Below, piece by piece: positions 8,594 to 16,009 of a DNA stretch of 16,009 bases (position 1 is its first letter; each line of letters opens with the position of its first letter). The position numbers and the translations under genes were made by a program. Source of the DNA: Phialocephala subalpina (lineage: Eukaryota; Ascomycota; Leotiomycetes; Helotiales; Mollisiaceae); assembly GCA_900073065.1 (NCBI GenBank), contig FJOG01000004.1:1236364-1252372 (forward strand). Reading direction: 5' to 3'. The notes below the pieces were generated by a model. It did no database searches and was not told the origin of the DNA. It saw only the letters and a program-made list of their open reading frames with translations.

Positions 8594-8944
8594 TGTAACG
8601 ATTAGTTCGATTAACTAATTGTAAAGTTGATTATATGTAATAAAAACTAAGTAATTCTAATGAAGAGTAACATTCAAACTTTATTACTAAGTATAGTATT
8701 AAAATACTATATTTGAATTGAGTACGAAGCTCTTATCTAAAGAAATCTATCTTCTTATATAGAATTATCGTGCTTATTGGAGTCCACAAAGGGTAGAGTC
8801 CCTAATCGTTAAAGTCCCGATCCAAACTGGACTCTATCACGTGACCCTTGGTCCCCGTGTGGTCCCTATGATCCTAGGGTCTACTGTAGCCGAGCTTACT
8901 CGCCTATTGAGCCTATAGTCCACTAAATCATGTGAATCGTAATA
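8594..8944 (-). repeat. LTR of element B, right copy (5' LTR)
   Basis: Gap-free partner of 2606-2956, with the same ends and the same 351-bp length. As the element is on the minus strand, this copy would drive its transcription. It has the TATA-like motif at 8754-8761 and a CACGTG word that reads ACGTAA in the other copy. Its left 100 bp carries most of the AT-ward changes relative to the other LTR, while its right part is the less mutated one. Confidence 0.97.
8754..8761 (-). promoter_or_regulatory. TATA-like motif in 5' LTR of element B
   Basis: The minus strand reads TATATAAG, about 184 bases into the LTR in element sense. This is a normal position for the U3 core promoter of a fungal LTR element, and the same word is kept in the left LTR at 2766-2773. 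The transcription start is not determined. Confidence 0.5.
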
Positions 8945-8949
8945 GGAAG
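8945..8949. repeat. Target site duplication GGAAG, right copy
   Basis: Exact match to 2601-2605, directly outside the right LTR. Removing 2606-8949 restores the uninterrupted host sequence. Confidence 0.95.
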
Positions 8950-9032
8950 CTTATAGCGATCGTTACAAAGAATTAATAAGGCCTATAATAAAGATTTAAT
9001 ACCGAGGACGATATTATAAAGAGGGGGAATCG
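8950..9032 (+). other. Resumption of the sequence interrupted by element B, ending in a polypurine tract
   Basis: After excision of element B this joins 2605 and continues frame +2 with L-I-A-I-V-T-K-N and then N-T-E-D-D-I-I-K-R-G-N. The last bases are the purine run aaagagggggaa at 9018-9029, followed three bases later by an LTR-like start. This is the layout of the 3' end of an LTR retrotransposon on the + strand and would fit the end of element A. Confidence 0.55.
9018..9029 (+). promoter_or_regulatory. Polypurine tract of a + strand Gypsy element (probably A)
   Basis: Twelve purines in a row (aaagagggggaa) lie just before tattacg at 9033. The G-run next to the LTR is typical of Ty3/Gypsy primers. 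Survival of five adjacent G residues in otherwise AT-converted DNA fits a mutation bias that spares GpG/CpC. Confidence 0.65.
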
Positions 9033-9128
9033 TATTACGTATAGGATTGGGTATCTTATTAGCGCAGTCTTTAATTGGTTTATAATTACTACTTAAAGTT
9101 GCGCAGTTTCTATAATTTACGTAGAGCT

Positions 9129-9152
9129 CGCGTAAACTTACGCGTAGCGTAA
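9129..9152. repeat. Overlapping inverted repeats of GCGTAA/TTACGC
   Basis: cgcgtaa (9129-9135) and ttacgcg (9138-9144) form a 7-bp-arm palindrome. The same ttacgc pairs again with gcgtaa at 9147-9152 across three bases. Three alternating copies of one hexamer in the U3-like part of an LTR suggest a regulator-binding cluster, but this is inference. Confidence 0.45.
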
Positions 9153-9200
9153 GAGGTTTTACGAGGGTTATGCGATTATTATTCTTAGGCTATTATTTTG

Positions 9201-9208
9201 TATATAAA
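9201..9208 (+). promoter_or_regulatory. TATA box in the LTR-like segment
   Basis: tatataaa followed by ggctc lies about 169 bases after the proposed LTR start. It is the usual U3/R layout of fungal Gypsy LTRs, and the downstream agtagaaagatagaaa stretch would then be in the transcribed part. Confidence 0.5.
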
Positions 9209-9304
9209 GGCTCTTTGAATTTCTAGTAGAAAGATAGAAATTAATCTAATATTAATTTGATTTATTATTGCCTCCTTTTATTTTATACTTCATATAAATA
9301 AATA

Positions 9305-10070
9305 ATTTGGTATTAATTTTTATAATTCTTAATTAATTAATAATTATTTCTTTAATATATTCCATAAAATCATTTTAATTATAAATATTAAATATTATTT
9401 TTTAAATTCGGTTTATTTATTTATTTTGATAATTATAATCGTAAATATTATTTTTTAATATATTTAATTAATTATTTGAAAGTAATTATAATTATAAATT
9501 ATTTAAAATCGAATAATATAAAAATAAAATTAATATAATAAAAATTATAATATATATATATTATTTTGCTTTTATTATATAAATTTAATTTATATAAAAA
9601 ATATAAAATAATTTAATATTATAAATATAAAAGTATTTAAAAATAATTTCTTTAATATTTTCGAGTTTATAAATCTCGTAAATATAATTCCAATTATATT
9701 TCGTAATAATTTTAATTTTATAATTATTTATTTCGAAATAATTAATTATTTTATAATAAAAATATTCGAGATATTTATATTAATTCTTAATAATATTTAT
9801 AATTTAATTAAGAAATTTATAAGAATTCTAAATAATATTAATAATTTGTTTATAATTTAAAAAATTATATTCGAATATATATTATTTATAATAAAAAAGA
9901 ATATAATAAATTATATATATTTATTAAAAAATTAAATATTAAATATTCTATTAAATTCTTTAATATATTAAATATTATAAAGAAATAATATTAATTTAAA
10001 AATTAAAATAATAAATTATATTTTTAAATATAATAAATTTATTATAAAAGAAATTAAAATACTTTATAAT
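9305..10070. other. Extreme AT-rich stretch without recognisable gene
   Basis: This has very few G or C bases, is rich in taat, atatat and aaatt words, and has fewer CpG than the element bodies. No frame gives a protein I recognise and no long open run exists. If 9033-9304 were a 5' LTR, this would be a leader and gag; otherwise it is fully converted flanking DNA. It ends sharply at 10071, where the Copia-like LTR begins. Confidence 0.6.
9308..9315 (+). other. Possible tRNA primer-binding site (TGGTAT)
   Basis: tggtatta differs by one transition from TGGTATCA, the first eight bases of the binding site many fungal Gypsy elements use for initiator-Met tRNA priming. It lies where a 5' LTR would end. 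The following bases do not match further, so it may be chance. Confidence 0.25.
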
Positions 10071-10104
10071 TGTGGATATAAAAGTAAACACGTGATTACG
10101 TGCG

Positions 10105-10130
10105 ACGCTAGGCTGCACTAAGACTAGCGT
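10105..10130. repeat. Inverted repeat in Copia LTR, arms ACGCTAG/CTAGCGT
   Basis: acgctag at 10105-10111 and ctagcgt at 10124-10130 are exact reverse complements around 12 bases. They sit in one of the least mutated parts of the element. Confidence 0.6.
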
Positions 10131-10138
10131 AGGAACGC

Positions 10139-10171
10139 GTAAAATTAAAGGATATAATTCTCTAATTTTAC
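10139..10171. repeat. Second inverted repeat in Copia LTR
   Basis: gtaaaattaaag (10139-10150) pairs with ctctaattttac (10160-10171) with one mismatch. With the preceding repeat it forms two consecutive potential stem-loops. Confidence 0.5.
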
Positions 10172-10254
10172 GTTTTTACTTTTAATTATTTATAATTTAA
10201 CGGAATACAATAATATAGTCTTATTATATTACGTTTTTAATTTATTTATATATA

Positions 10255-11522
10255 ATTAAATATTTTTAGTAATATTAATACTAATTAGTAATTATTTAAT
10301 TAATTACGGAGTAATTAAATTTATATTAGAAAAAGTTAATTGCGACGTAAAAAAAGTAATTACGCGCTTAAAATAATTAATACGCTTTTAAAAGCTTTTT
10401 AAAAGAACGCGTTAAAAATATTACGATTATTAAAGGACTTAAAAAGGAAGCGCGAAAGGAGTTTTAACTTTGTATTATTTAATTAAATTTACGTTTATTA
10501 CGTAGAATAACGAACGTTTACAAAGACTTAAAATAAATAATTTAAAGCGCTATTTAAAATTAACGTTAAAAATAATACTATTCTATAGTCTCGAAGCGGC
10601 GACTTTTTAATTGAGTTCTCGTCTTTATTAATTAAGAAAATATAAACTTCTACTCAAATAACGATAATTTATACTTACGATTATATCTCCGATAAAATTT
10701 CGAGTACGATTTTTGATAGTTTACTTTCGATAAACGACTTTCGATAATCTTTTCGATAAAGCGTTTATAATCGGACACTTTATAGCAATTCCAACTTTAT
10801 AGTAACTCTCGTTATTTAATATTAAGTGCAATAATATTTAATTGAATTATAATTAAACTTCTTTTTAATTAATATTAAATTATACTTTAAAATAGCGGAT
10901 ATATCGAAAAAAGATTTCTCGTACGATAAAAACAAATAAAGAAAGCGATTTAATTTTACGAACGAAAACGATTAAAACGAGGAGATTATTAACGGATTTA
11001 TTATACGCCGTTTTAATATTTATAAAAGAGAAAAATATATAAATTATAATTTATAAAAAGCTTTTAAAAAAGATTTTATAAAATAAACAATAAAAAATTT
11101 TCGTTTAATCGATTTTAATTTTATTTATTATTTACGCAATTTTTTACGTATATATAAATACTAAATACTAAGAAATAAAGCGTTAATTACTAAGAATTTT
11201 ATTCGAATTATTAATTCAAAGGAATTCTATAAATAAATTACGCAAAAAATAAACGATTAATTAAAAAATCGTAATAATTTTTATTTACGATAAAATTAAT
11301 CGTTATTTTTAATTACTTTAAATTAATTATTTATATTATAATAAATACTTTAATAATAATTAAAATAATAAGTAATTATTAAATAAAATGCGACGAATTT
11401 AATTATTAAAAATTTAATTATATTTATTATTATCGAAATATTAATAAATATAAATATTTAATTTCAAAAAAAAAAATTAAATATAGTTTTAATAAAATAA
11501 AATAAATAATGTTTTATTAATC
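10255..11522 (+). other. Element C leader and decayed N-terminal Gag
   Basis: This lies between the proposed LTR and the first recognisable Gag residues. Base composition matches the rest of the element, with CpG kept. I could not place a primer-binding site or a start codon. Three copies of tttcgataa lie close together at about 10726-10760. Some frame-3 stretches look coding near 11163-11250, but none matches a known domain. Confidence 0.4.
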
Positions 11523-12400
11523 GGTAATTCTTTATATGAAGACTTTTACTCGGATTAATAATCGGATCGATCGAATTTAACGATTAAATTAATTATAAAT
11601 TTAATAAAAGTTTATTTCGAAGATAAAAAATACAATAAAAAATTATACGATTTCTTTAATAATAAATTATAAGTCTTTTATAATTACTATAATAAAATCG
11701 AATTATTAGAGAATTAATTTAATAAAGCGTTTTTTATTATATTAAAAAATCGCGCGAGTATTTATTATTATAATTATATTATAAAAAAAAATTTCGATTT
11801 CGAATTAATAATAAATATAATTCGAAAATACTTCGAAATTAAAAAGAATTAATAATTGTATATATTAATATAAAAAGAGATTATATTATTACGAATCGTT
11901 AAAAGTAATTTATTAAAAATTAAATTAAAGTATCTTTAAATACTCTTTAATAAACTCTAAAAAATTTAAATAAATTTATTCGACGAATATTAAAAAGAGT
12001 ATAATTTTCGAGATTAAATTATTAGCGCTTACTACGGAGTTAAAAAGTGCAATTTAGTATTTTATAAGCCGATTACTACGTTCGAGAGTATTTACGTCGA
12101 ATTACGATTAGTAATCGATATTGCGATATATTTATAAGAGATATAATAATACAATTTAAATAATATTAATAAATACTAAAAAGGCGATAATAACGATAAC
12201 TCGAAGTAATTATAAATTGATTGAATATATAAACGAAATAATAAAGACAAAAGAAGATAAAGTAGAAAAAGATAACGAAATAAAAGAAACTTTCGTAATA
12301 AATATCGAGAAAAACGTAAATATTAAAGAAGTTTAATTTTATATTAAAAAAAGTATTATATTTATAATAAATCGAAGTATTAATTAATAAAATACTCGAT
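11523..12400 (+). pseudogene. Element C Gag with destroyed zinc knuckle
   Basis: Frame 3 with decayed stops reads N-K-A-F-F-I-I-L-K-N-R-A-S-I-Y-Y-Y (11721 on), F-D-F-E-L-I, L-Q-I-L-F-N-K-L-Q-K-I-Q, F-R-D-Q-I-I-S-A-Y-Y-G-V-K-K-C-N-L (12006 on), and a region rich in Arg, Lys and Asn (12210-12340). This fits the Gag of a Copia family widespread in ascomycete genomes. The zinc knuckle at 12351-12395 reads K-Y-Y-I-Y-N-K-S-K-Y where C-Y-x-C-x-K-x-G-C is expected: the Cys codons have become TAT. The basic stretch would bind RNA. The original start is upstream and lost. Confidence 0.8.
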
Positions 12401-13028
12401 AAAAGAGCGACGTTAAATGTACGATCGATTTCGATAATAATCTTAATATAAAGTAAATTACGATATTATATTTGCGTATTATTAGAGTTTTTTCGTTTAA
12501 TATAAGAATATAAAGAGTTTAAAAAACGAGAAATAAATAGAATTAAATTAATTACTTATAAATATAAAAATAAAAGACGAATATAATAATTACGTCACGG
12601 AATTTAGAAAAATTAATAATACGTAAATTATTATTATTTTTAATAATTAATTTATTTGCTATATAATTACAAGAGAAAATATTTTTTATATTTTAATATT
12701 ATTTTAATAATTAGTACTCGAATCGGATTAATATTCAATTTTTACGTTCGAAGATCGATATTTATTAAAAGTTTTTTAAAGAATTATACTCGATAATAGA
12801 ATCGTTAAAATATTAATTACTAATTAATTACAATTTATAATTCTATAAAAAATCGATATTAATATACAATTAAATACTATTATAATAAGTATTTATAAAA
12901 TTAGATTTAATAAAAATATTATTGTATTTTAAGGAATTATTCGAATTAATATTTTATTAAAAATTATTATTTTTTATATTATCTCTATAAATATGCCTTT
13001 TTTATTTTGTATTTAAAATATAAATAAA
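12401..13028 (+). pseudogene. Element C protease region
   Basis: After the knuckle come R-R-stop-M-Y-D-R-F-R and long Gln/Asn-rich linker residues, then the protease active site at 12792-12803. It reads D-N-R-I, where the family has D-S-G-A. Asp stays, while Ser, Gly and Ala have changed by transitions (for example GGA to AGA). I-F-T-F-E-D-R-Y precedes it. The frame is the same as gag, so this was one polyprotein. Confidence 0.72.
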
Positions 13029-13328
13029 ATGAATATTAAACTCGATAATTTAAAGAACGTTTTAATTCAAGGAAATAAAGTCGTTCTAATTATACGTAAA
13101 TAAAGCCACCCGTAAATATTACTATATTAATACGAATAAAGTATAATTTAAAGTTATTTTATTAAAATTGAATTATATTAATTATATCGACATTTTAATT
13201 ATTTATTAATTCGACGATTATTGAAAGTCTTTTAACGCGTTAATTATAAAATAAACGTTAAATATATTAAATATTTCACTAAATATTACTATTATTATTA
13301 AATGTACGATAAATTTCCGAAGAGATTT
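13029..13328 (+). pseudogene. Element C GAG-pre-integrase (HHCC zinc finger) domain
   Basis: From M-N-I-K-L-D-N-L-K-N-V-L (ATG at 13029, internal) the frame runs to the zinc finger. Expected L-H-R-x-F-G-H and C-x-x-C read L-Y-R-H-F-N-Y and Y-Y-Y-Y. All four zinc ligands are now Tyr (codons at 13185, 13200, 13287 and 13296). CAY to TAY and TGY to TAY are single transitions. The domain normally helps integrase bind the cDNA ends. The motif F-P-K-R-F-K-F-T-L closes it. Confidence 0.82.
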
Positions 13329-14120
13329 AAATTTACTTTATAAAATAATTACAAATTTAATTATTTAATTATTATTAACGTTTTATATTTAAATAGCAAA
13401 TTAATTTTATAAATAGTAAATTCGTTTATAATATTTTAAATAGCTCGATTTCTTAAAAATATATTTACGAGAGAAATATAGAATATTCTACGTATATATT
13501 AAATCGATATATATTAAAAATCATTTAATTATATTATATATAACGCTAAAAAGAATTTTTTATTAATAAAATTTCGATAATACATTAAATTTATAGTAAT
13601 TGAAATTAAAGAAGTTTTTATTGAATTTTATAATAGCGTAAGAAAAGTAGAGAGATATTATATTTTATTACGATAAGTTTACGAGATTATTCGCGATAAA
13701 TTAATTCGTAAACAAATTAATAAAAATTTAGTTTTATAAATAGTAATTAAAACTATTAACGATTTAATCGGATTTAATAAATTTATATTAATTTTATTAG
13801 TTTTTAAAGCTTATTTTAAAATGATTAATAAAAACGTATTATTACTATTAATTATTAAGAAAATTAAAGTAATTCGCGTAATTATTAAAGAAGTTTAACG
13901 TTTTCACGTTAAACGATAAATTGCGGACGCATTAACTATAAGAAATAGGCCGAATATTATATTTACTTTAAGACTATTAATTATATTTAATATACGCATT
14001 TAACGCGAGAAAAAAGGATAAAGTAGTTTATATAAACTATTAAATACGAATAATAAGATTTGTATTATCGATATATTCTACGAATCGATAAACTTCCGAT
14101 TAATAATAGTTAAATTATAC
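13329..14120 (+). pseudogene. Element C integrase core
   Basis: The DDE residues can be followed. The first Asp is Asn in I-I-N-V-L-Y-L (AAC 13377-13379). The second Asp is Asn in I-I-Y-N-A-K-K-N-F (AAC 13542-13544). The Glu is intact in N-S-V-R-K-V-E-R-Y (GAG 13650-13652). The C-terminal part has Y-E-I-I-R-D-K-L, V-F-K-A-Y-F-K-M, and R-E-K-K-G-stop with Y-K-L-L near 14000-14040. The frame is unbroken from the zinc finger to here. Both Asp changes are G-to-A transitions and would abolish integration. Confidence 0.9.
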
Positions 14121-15230
14121 TATAAAAACGATAATAAGTAATTAATTTTCGACGATTCGATTTTTCGAGTTTTTTTATCGAACGATTTAAATAAAGAAAG
14201 TTTAAATTATAAAGAATTAATCGAGTAAAATAAATTAATTTAATATTATAATCGAAGTAAATTTAAAGGATCACGAAATAAAGTCTATTAATACTATATT
14301 AAAAACGAGGATAACGAAAACTTTAATAACGTATTTATAATTACTATTAAAGAAAAAAGTATATTATTTATAGCTTTTATAATAAGTAAAAAGAAATTTA
14401 ATATAAAGTTAATTTTAAAGTTATATCGAGAAAATATAATTATTATTTTCGAATATTTATTTAAAGTTTCTTAAAAAAAGGAAATAAACGGTCTTATTAT
14501 AAAAAAAGTATTTAATTTTACGAAGTTCGATTATATTAAATATATTAAAGTTCGTATTTTTAATTCGAGATTAATTAACGAGATTAAAAGTAAAATTACA
14601 AATAATTTATACGAGAAATTAAAACTTGTAATTTAAAGTTATAACGATAAAAAAAGTAAATAATTTTTATATAATCTCTAATAATTTAACGAGTTAATTA
14701 ACGAGTTATTATAATATTAACGCTTATTTTAATTTAATTTTTAAATAAGAAAACCGAATTATAATTTCGAGATATTATTTAAATTTATATTCAATTTGCG
14801 ATAAATTTCTAACGATTTATATTAATACGATTACTAAAAGAAATACGTTATTTATATTTACTCGATATTATTATAATTATTTTAAAGTTTTTATATAATA
14901 TTACGGAAATCGGAACTTATTAATAAGCTACGTATTATAAGTATTATAAAAAGAAACTATTTATAATTATATTAATATACGATTTTTACTTTTTAATTAT
15001 AATTACGAAGAATGTATTCGGCGTTATTAATATACAAACAAATAATATTCTCATTTTAATAAACGGATTATTCTCTATTTTTAAAGAAAACGAGCTTAAA
15101 AAAACTAAATTTTTAATTAAATTTAAAGAAGTTTTAATTTCAAATACGTTATTAATCTTTAATAAATATATTTTATTTTAATATAGAAATACGATCGAAT
15201 TAAAATAAAAAGAGTAAAATAAAAAACTTA
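14121..15230 (+). pseudogene. Element C reverse transcriptase, with one-base frameshift
   Basis: After a linker, RT begins with E-I-N-G-L-I (14481) and goes on to V-R-I-F-N-S-R-L-I-N-E-I-K, L-V-I-stop-S-Y-N-D-K. At the run of seven A (14649-14655) the frame moves to +2, and the pattern continues with F-I-stop-S-L-I-I-stop-R-V and F-R-D-I-I. The catalytic site reads I-Q-T-N-N-I-L-I-L, where Q-T-D-D-T-L is expected: both Asp codons of the Asp-Asp pair are AAT (15041-15046). This is Copia-type RT in a fungal family; it is inactive three times over (stops, frameshift, lost Asp pair). Confidence 0.9.
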
Positions 15231-15994
15231 AATTAATTAATATTAAATTTATTAATTTTTAGGCCGATTACAAAGAATAGCGCGCTAAAAGAATATATAT
15301 TACTATTATTTATTAATCGAAAGTAATCTTTAATTTATTCGTAATTATTTAATATTAAAATTCGATTAAAAACGAAATCGCTACTTTTAATAAAAGATTT
15401 AAATAATAAATCGATAATATAAATAAAAGTATTATATATATTTTTCTTTAATTATTTATAATTAAATTATTCGTTTTCATCGATAAATTATTTGTAAATA
15501 ATAAAGATTTTAATTTTTAAATTAAATATAAAATCGTTTTTACGAATAAATCGATTCAATTAAATAATAAAAAATTCGAATTTAAAAATAATTTTATTTA
15601 TTAAAGCTCGATAAAAAGTAAACGCGTAATTAAAAGCGTATTAGCCTTTAAAATATATAGTATAATAAAAAGAGTAAATATAATTATTACTATTAGTATT
15701 ATTATTAATATAATTACAAAATAATTTGAATTTCTTATTATTCTTATTATCGTTTATATCGACTTTTATTCTTTATACGAGTATTTAATCAAATTAAGTA
15801 CTACTAAAGAAAAGCATCTAATAATCGATATTATAGTTTTACGTTAATCGTATAAGCGTAAAAAGTTATAAAAAATTCGGTAGATTAATAAATAAAACAA
15901 TATAATCGATATTATAACGAAGTTAATATTTAATAAAACTCTAAAGAAGTTTTTAAATACTAATTACTTTATAATAAAAATAAAAAAAATGAGT
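15231..15994 (+). pseudogene. Element C RNase H and polyprotein C-terminus
   Basis: In frame +2 the RNase H start reads L-F-V-F-I-D-K-L-F, with the first acidic residue kept, then N-N-K-D-F, S-S-I-K-S-K-R-V and S-V-L-A. The C-terminal part is well preserved: S-L-Y-E-Y-L-I-K-L-S-T-T-K-E-K, L-I-I-D-I-I-V-L-R, and N-K-T-L-K-K-F-L-N-T-N. The original stop probably lay close to 15995. RNase H removes the RNA template during reverse transcription. Confidence 0.88.
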
Positions 15995-15995
15995 T

Positions 15996-16009
15996 AAAAA
16001 AGGAAAAAA
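15996..16009 (+). promoter_or_regulatory. Polypurine tract at window end (element C)
   Basis: Fourteen purines (aaaaaaggaaaaaa) directly follow the polyprotein C-terminus, the normal site of the Copia plus-strand primer. The window ends inside or just after it, so the 3' LTR should start immediately outside. Confidence 0.7.

Larger units (their letters stand above)
2606..8944 (-). mobile_element. Complete but dead Ty3/Gypsy chromovirus, element B (6339 bp)
   Basis: The element has 351-bp LTRs at both ends, a perfect 5-bp target duplication, a polypurine tract beside the left LTR, and Gag, protease, RT, RNase H, integrase and chromodomain on the minus strand from right to left. Integrase follows RT/RNase H, which is the Ty3/Gypsy order, and the C-terminal chromodomain makes it a chromovirus. 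All domains I could place, from capsid (8116) to chromodomain (3485), have codons in the same minus-strand phase (highest plus coordinate is 1 modulo 3). Point mutation, not indels, therefore killed it, apart from the gag rearrangement at 7618-8117. Key catalytic residues are lost in protease, RT, RNase H and integrase. It is inserted in antisense orientation to elements A and C, inside the sequence that continues A. Confidence 0.96.
9033..9304 (+). repeat. LTR-like segment, probably 3' LTR of element A (right end uncertain)
   Basis: It starts tattacg, which corresponds to a TGTTACG start after one G-to-A change and is the same start as the LTR of element B. It follows a polypurine tract, is clearly less AT-rich than its right flank and contains tatataaagg at 9201. 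The end is set near 9304 because the next bases (9308-9315, tggtatta) resemble a primer-binding site. There is no second copy in the window, so neither the length nor the ownership is proven. Confidence 0.5.
10071..10254 (+). repeat. Probable 5' LTR of element C
   Basis: The sequence changes sharply from AT desert to a segment with CpG and CpA-containing words at tgtggatataaaag (10071). It has two inverted repeats (10105-10130 and 10139-10171) and ends near tatata around 10254, where a TACA or CACA end would be expected before mutation. No second copy is visible, because the other LTR lies beyond the window. Start and end are therefore estimates and the length of about 184 bp is unproven. Confidence 0.5.
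10071..16009 (+). mobile_element. Dead Ty1/Copia retrotransposon, element C (3' LTR outside window)
   Basis: The order on the + strand is probable LTR, leader, Gag with zinc knuckle, protease, integrase, reverse transcriptase, RNase H, polypurine tract. Integrase before RT is the Copia order. Reading frame 3 (codon starts divisible by three) holds from about 11523 to 14648, then the frame moves by one base at an A-run and holds to the end. Stops are TAA/TAG at expected Gln/Trp positions. The window ends within the polypurine tract, so the 3' LTR should begin a few bases beyond 16009. Confidence 0.92.

Noticed and set aside
1..16009. An effector or other host gene hidden in the AT-rich block
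   Set aside because: Such blocks in plant-associated fungi can hold effector genes, but no open frame with an ATG, signal peptide and GC-balanced composition exists outside the retroelement parts.
1..16009. tRNA or rRNA genes
   Set aside because: No cloverleaf with A and B box words or conserved rRNA segment was seen on either strand.

Overview
This window is a block of degraded transposable elements from a filamentous ascomycete (Pezizomycotina) genome that carries, or once carried, repeat-induced point mutation (RIP). I see no intact host gene, tRNA, rRNA or CRISPR array. Most of the window is extremely AT-rich. CpA/TpG look strongly depleted and TpA enriched by eye, while CpG is widely kept. 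Premature stops fall where Gln (CAA/CAG) or Trp (TGG) codons are expected. The two LTRs of one element differ by about 45 changes that are all transitions. The exact species cannot be named from the sequence.

Layout: (A) 1-934, + strand, is the 3' end of a Ty3/Gypsy chromovirus pol (end of integrase core, integrase C-terminus, chromodomain). It is followed by 935-2605, a decayed stretch of unknown identity whose frame +2 has one long open run. (B) 2606-8944 is a complete Ty3/Gypsy chromovirus on the minus strand, inserted into the sequence that continues A. It has two 351-bp LTRs, a perfect 5-bp target duplication GGAAG, and a Gag-PR-RT-RNaseH-IN-chromodomain order. Every domain I could place lies in one minus-strand frame. 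Its gag holds a perfect 250-bp tandem duplication over the zinc knuckle, next to a GC-richer, lightly mutated island. The interrupted host sequence resumes at 8945 and runs into a polypurine tract (9018-9029) and an LTR-like segment starting at 9033 with a TATA box. (9305-10070) is an extreme AT desert with no recognisable gene. (C) 10071-16009 is a Ty1/Copia element on the + strand: probable 5' LTR, leader, then Gag-PR-IN-RT-RNaseH. The window ends in a polypurine tract just where the 3' LTR would begin.

How the parts relate: each element once encoded its own capsid, protease, integrase, reverse transcriptase and RNase H between LTRs that carry its promoter. None could work now. In B the RT catalytic Asp, the RNase H first Asp, the integrase catalytic Glu and the protease DSG are altered. 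In C the RT Asp pair, two integrase Asp residues, the protease active site and the zinc ligands are altered. The nested order is B into A. C lies downstream and is not cut by either. I found no new biological system. The most informative signals are the unmutated 250-bp duplication, the split mutation polarity between the LTRs, the CpG-sparing mutation pattern and the unassigned 935-2605 segment.
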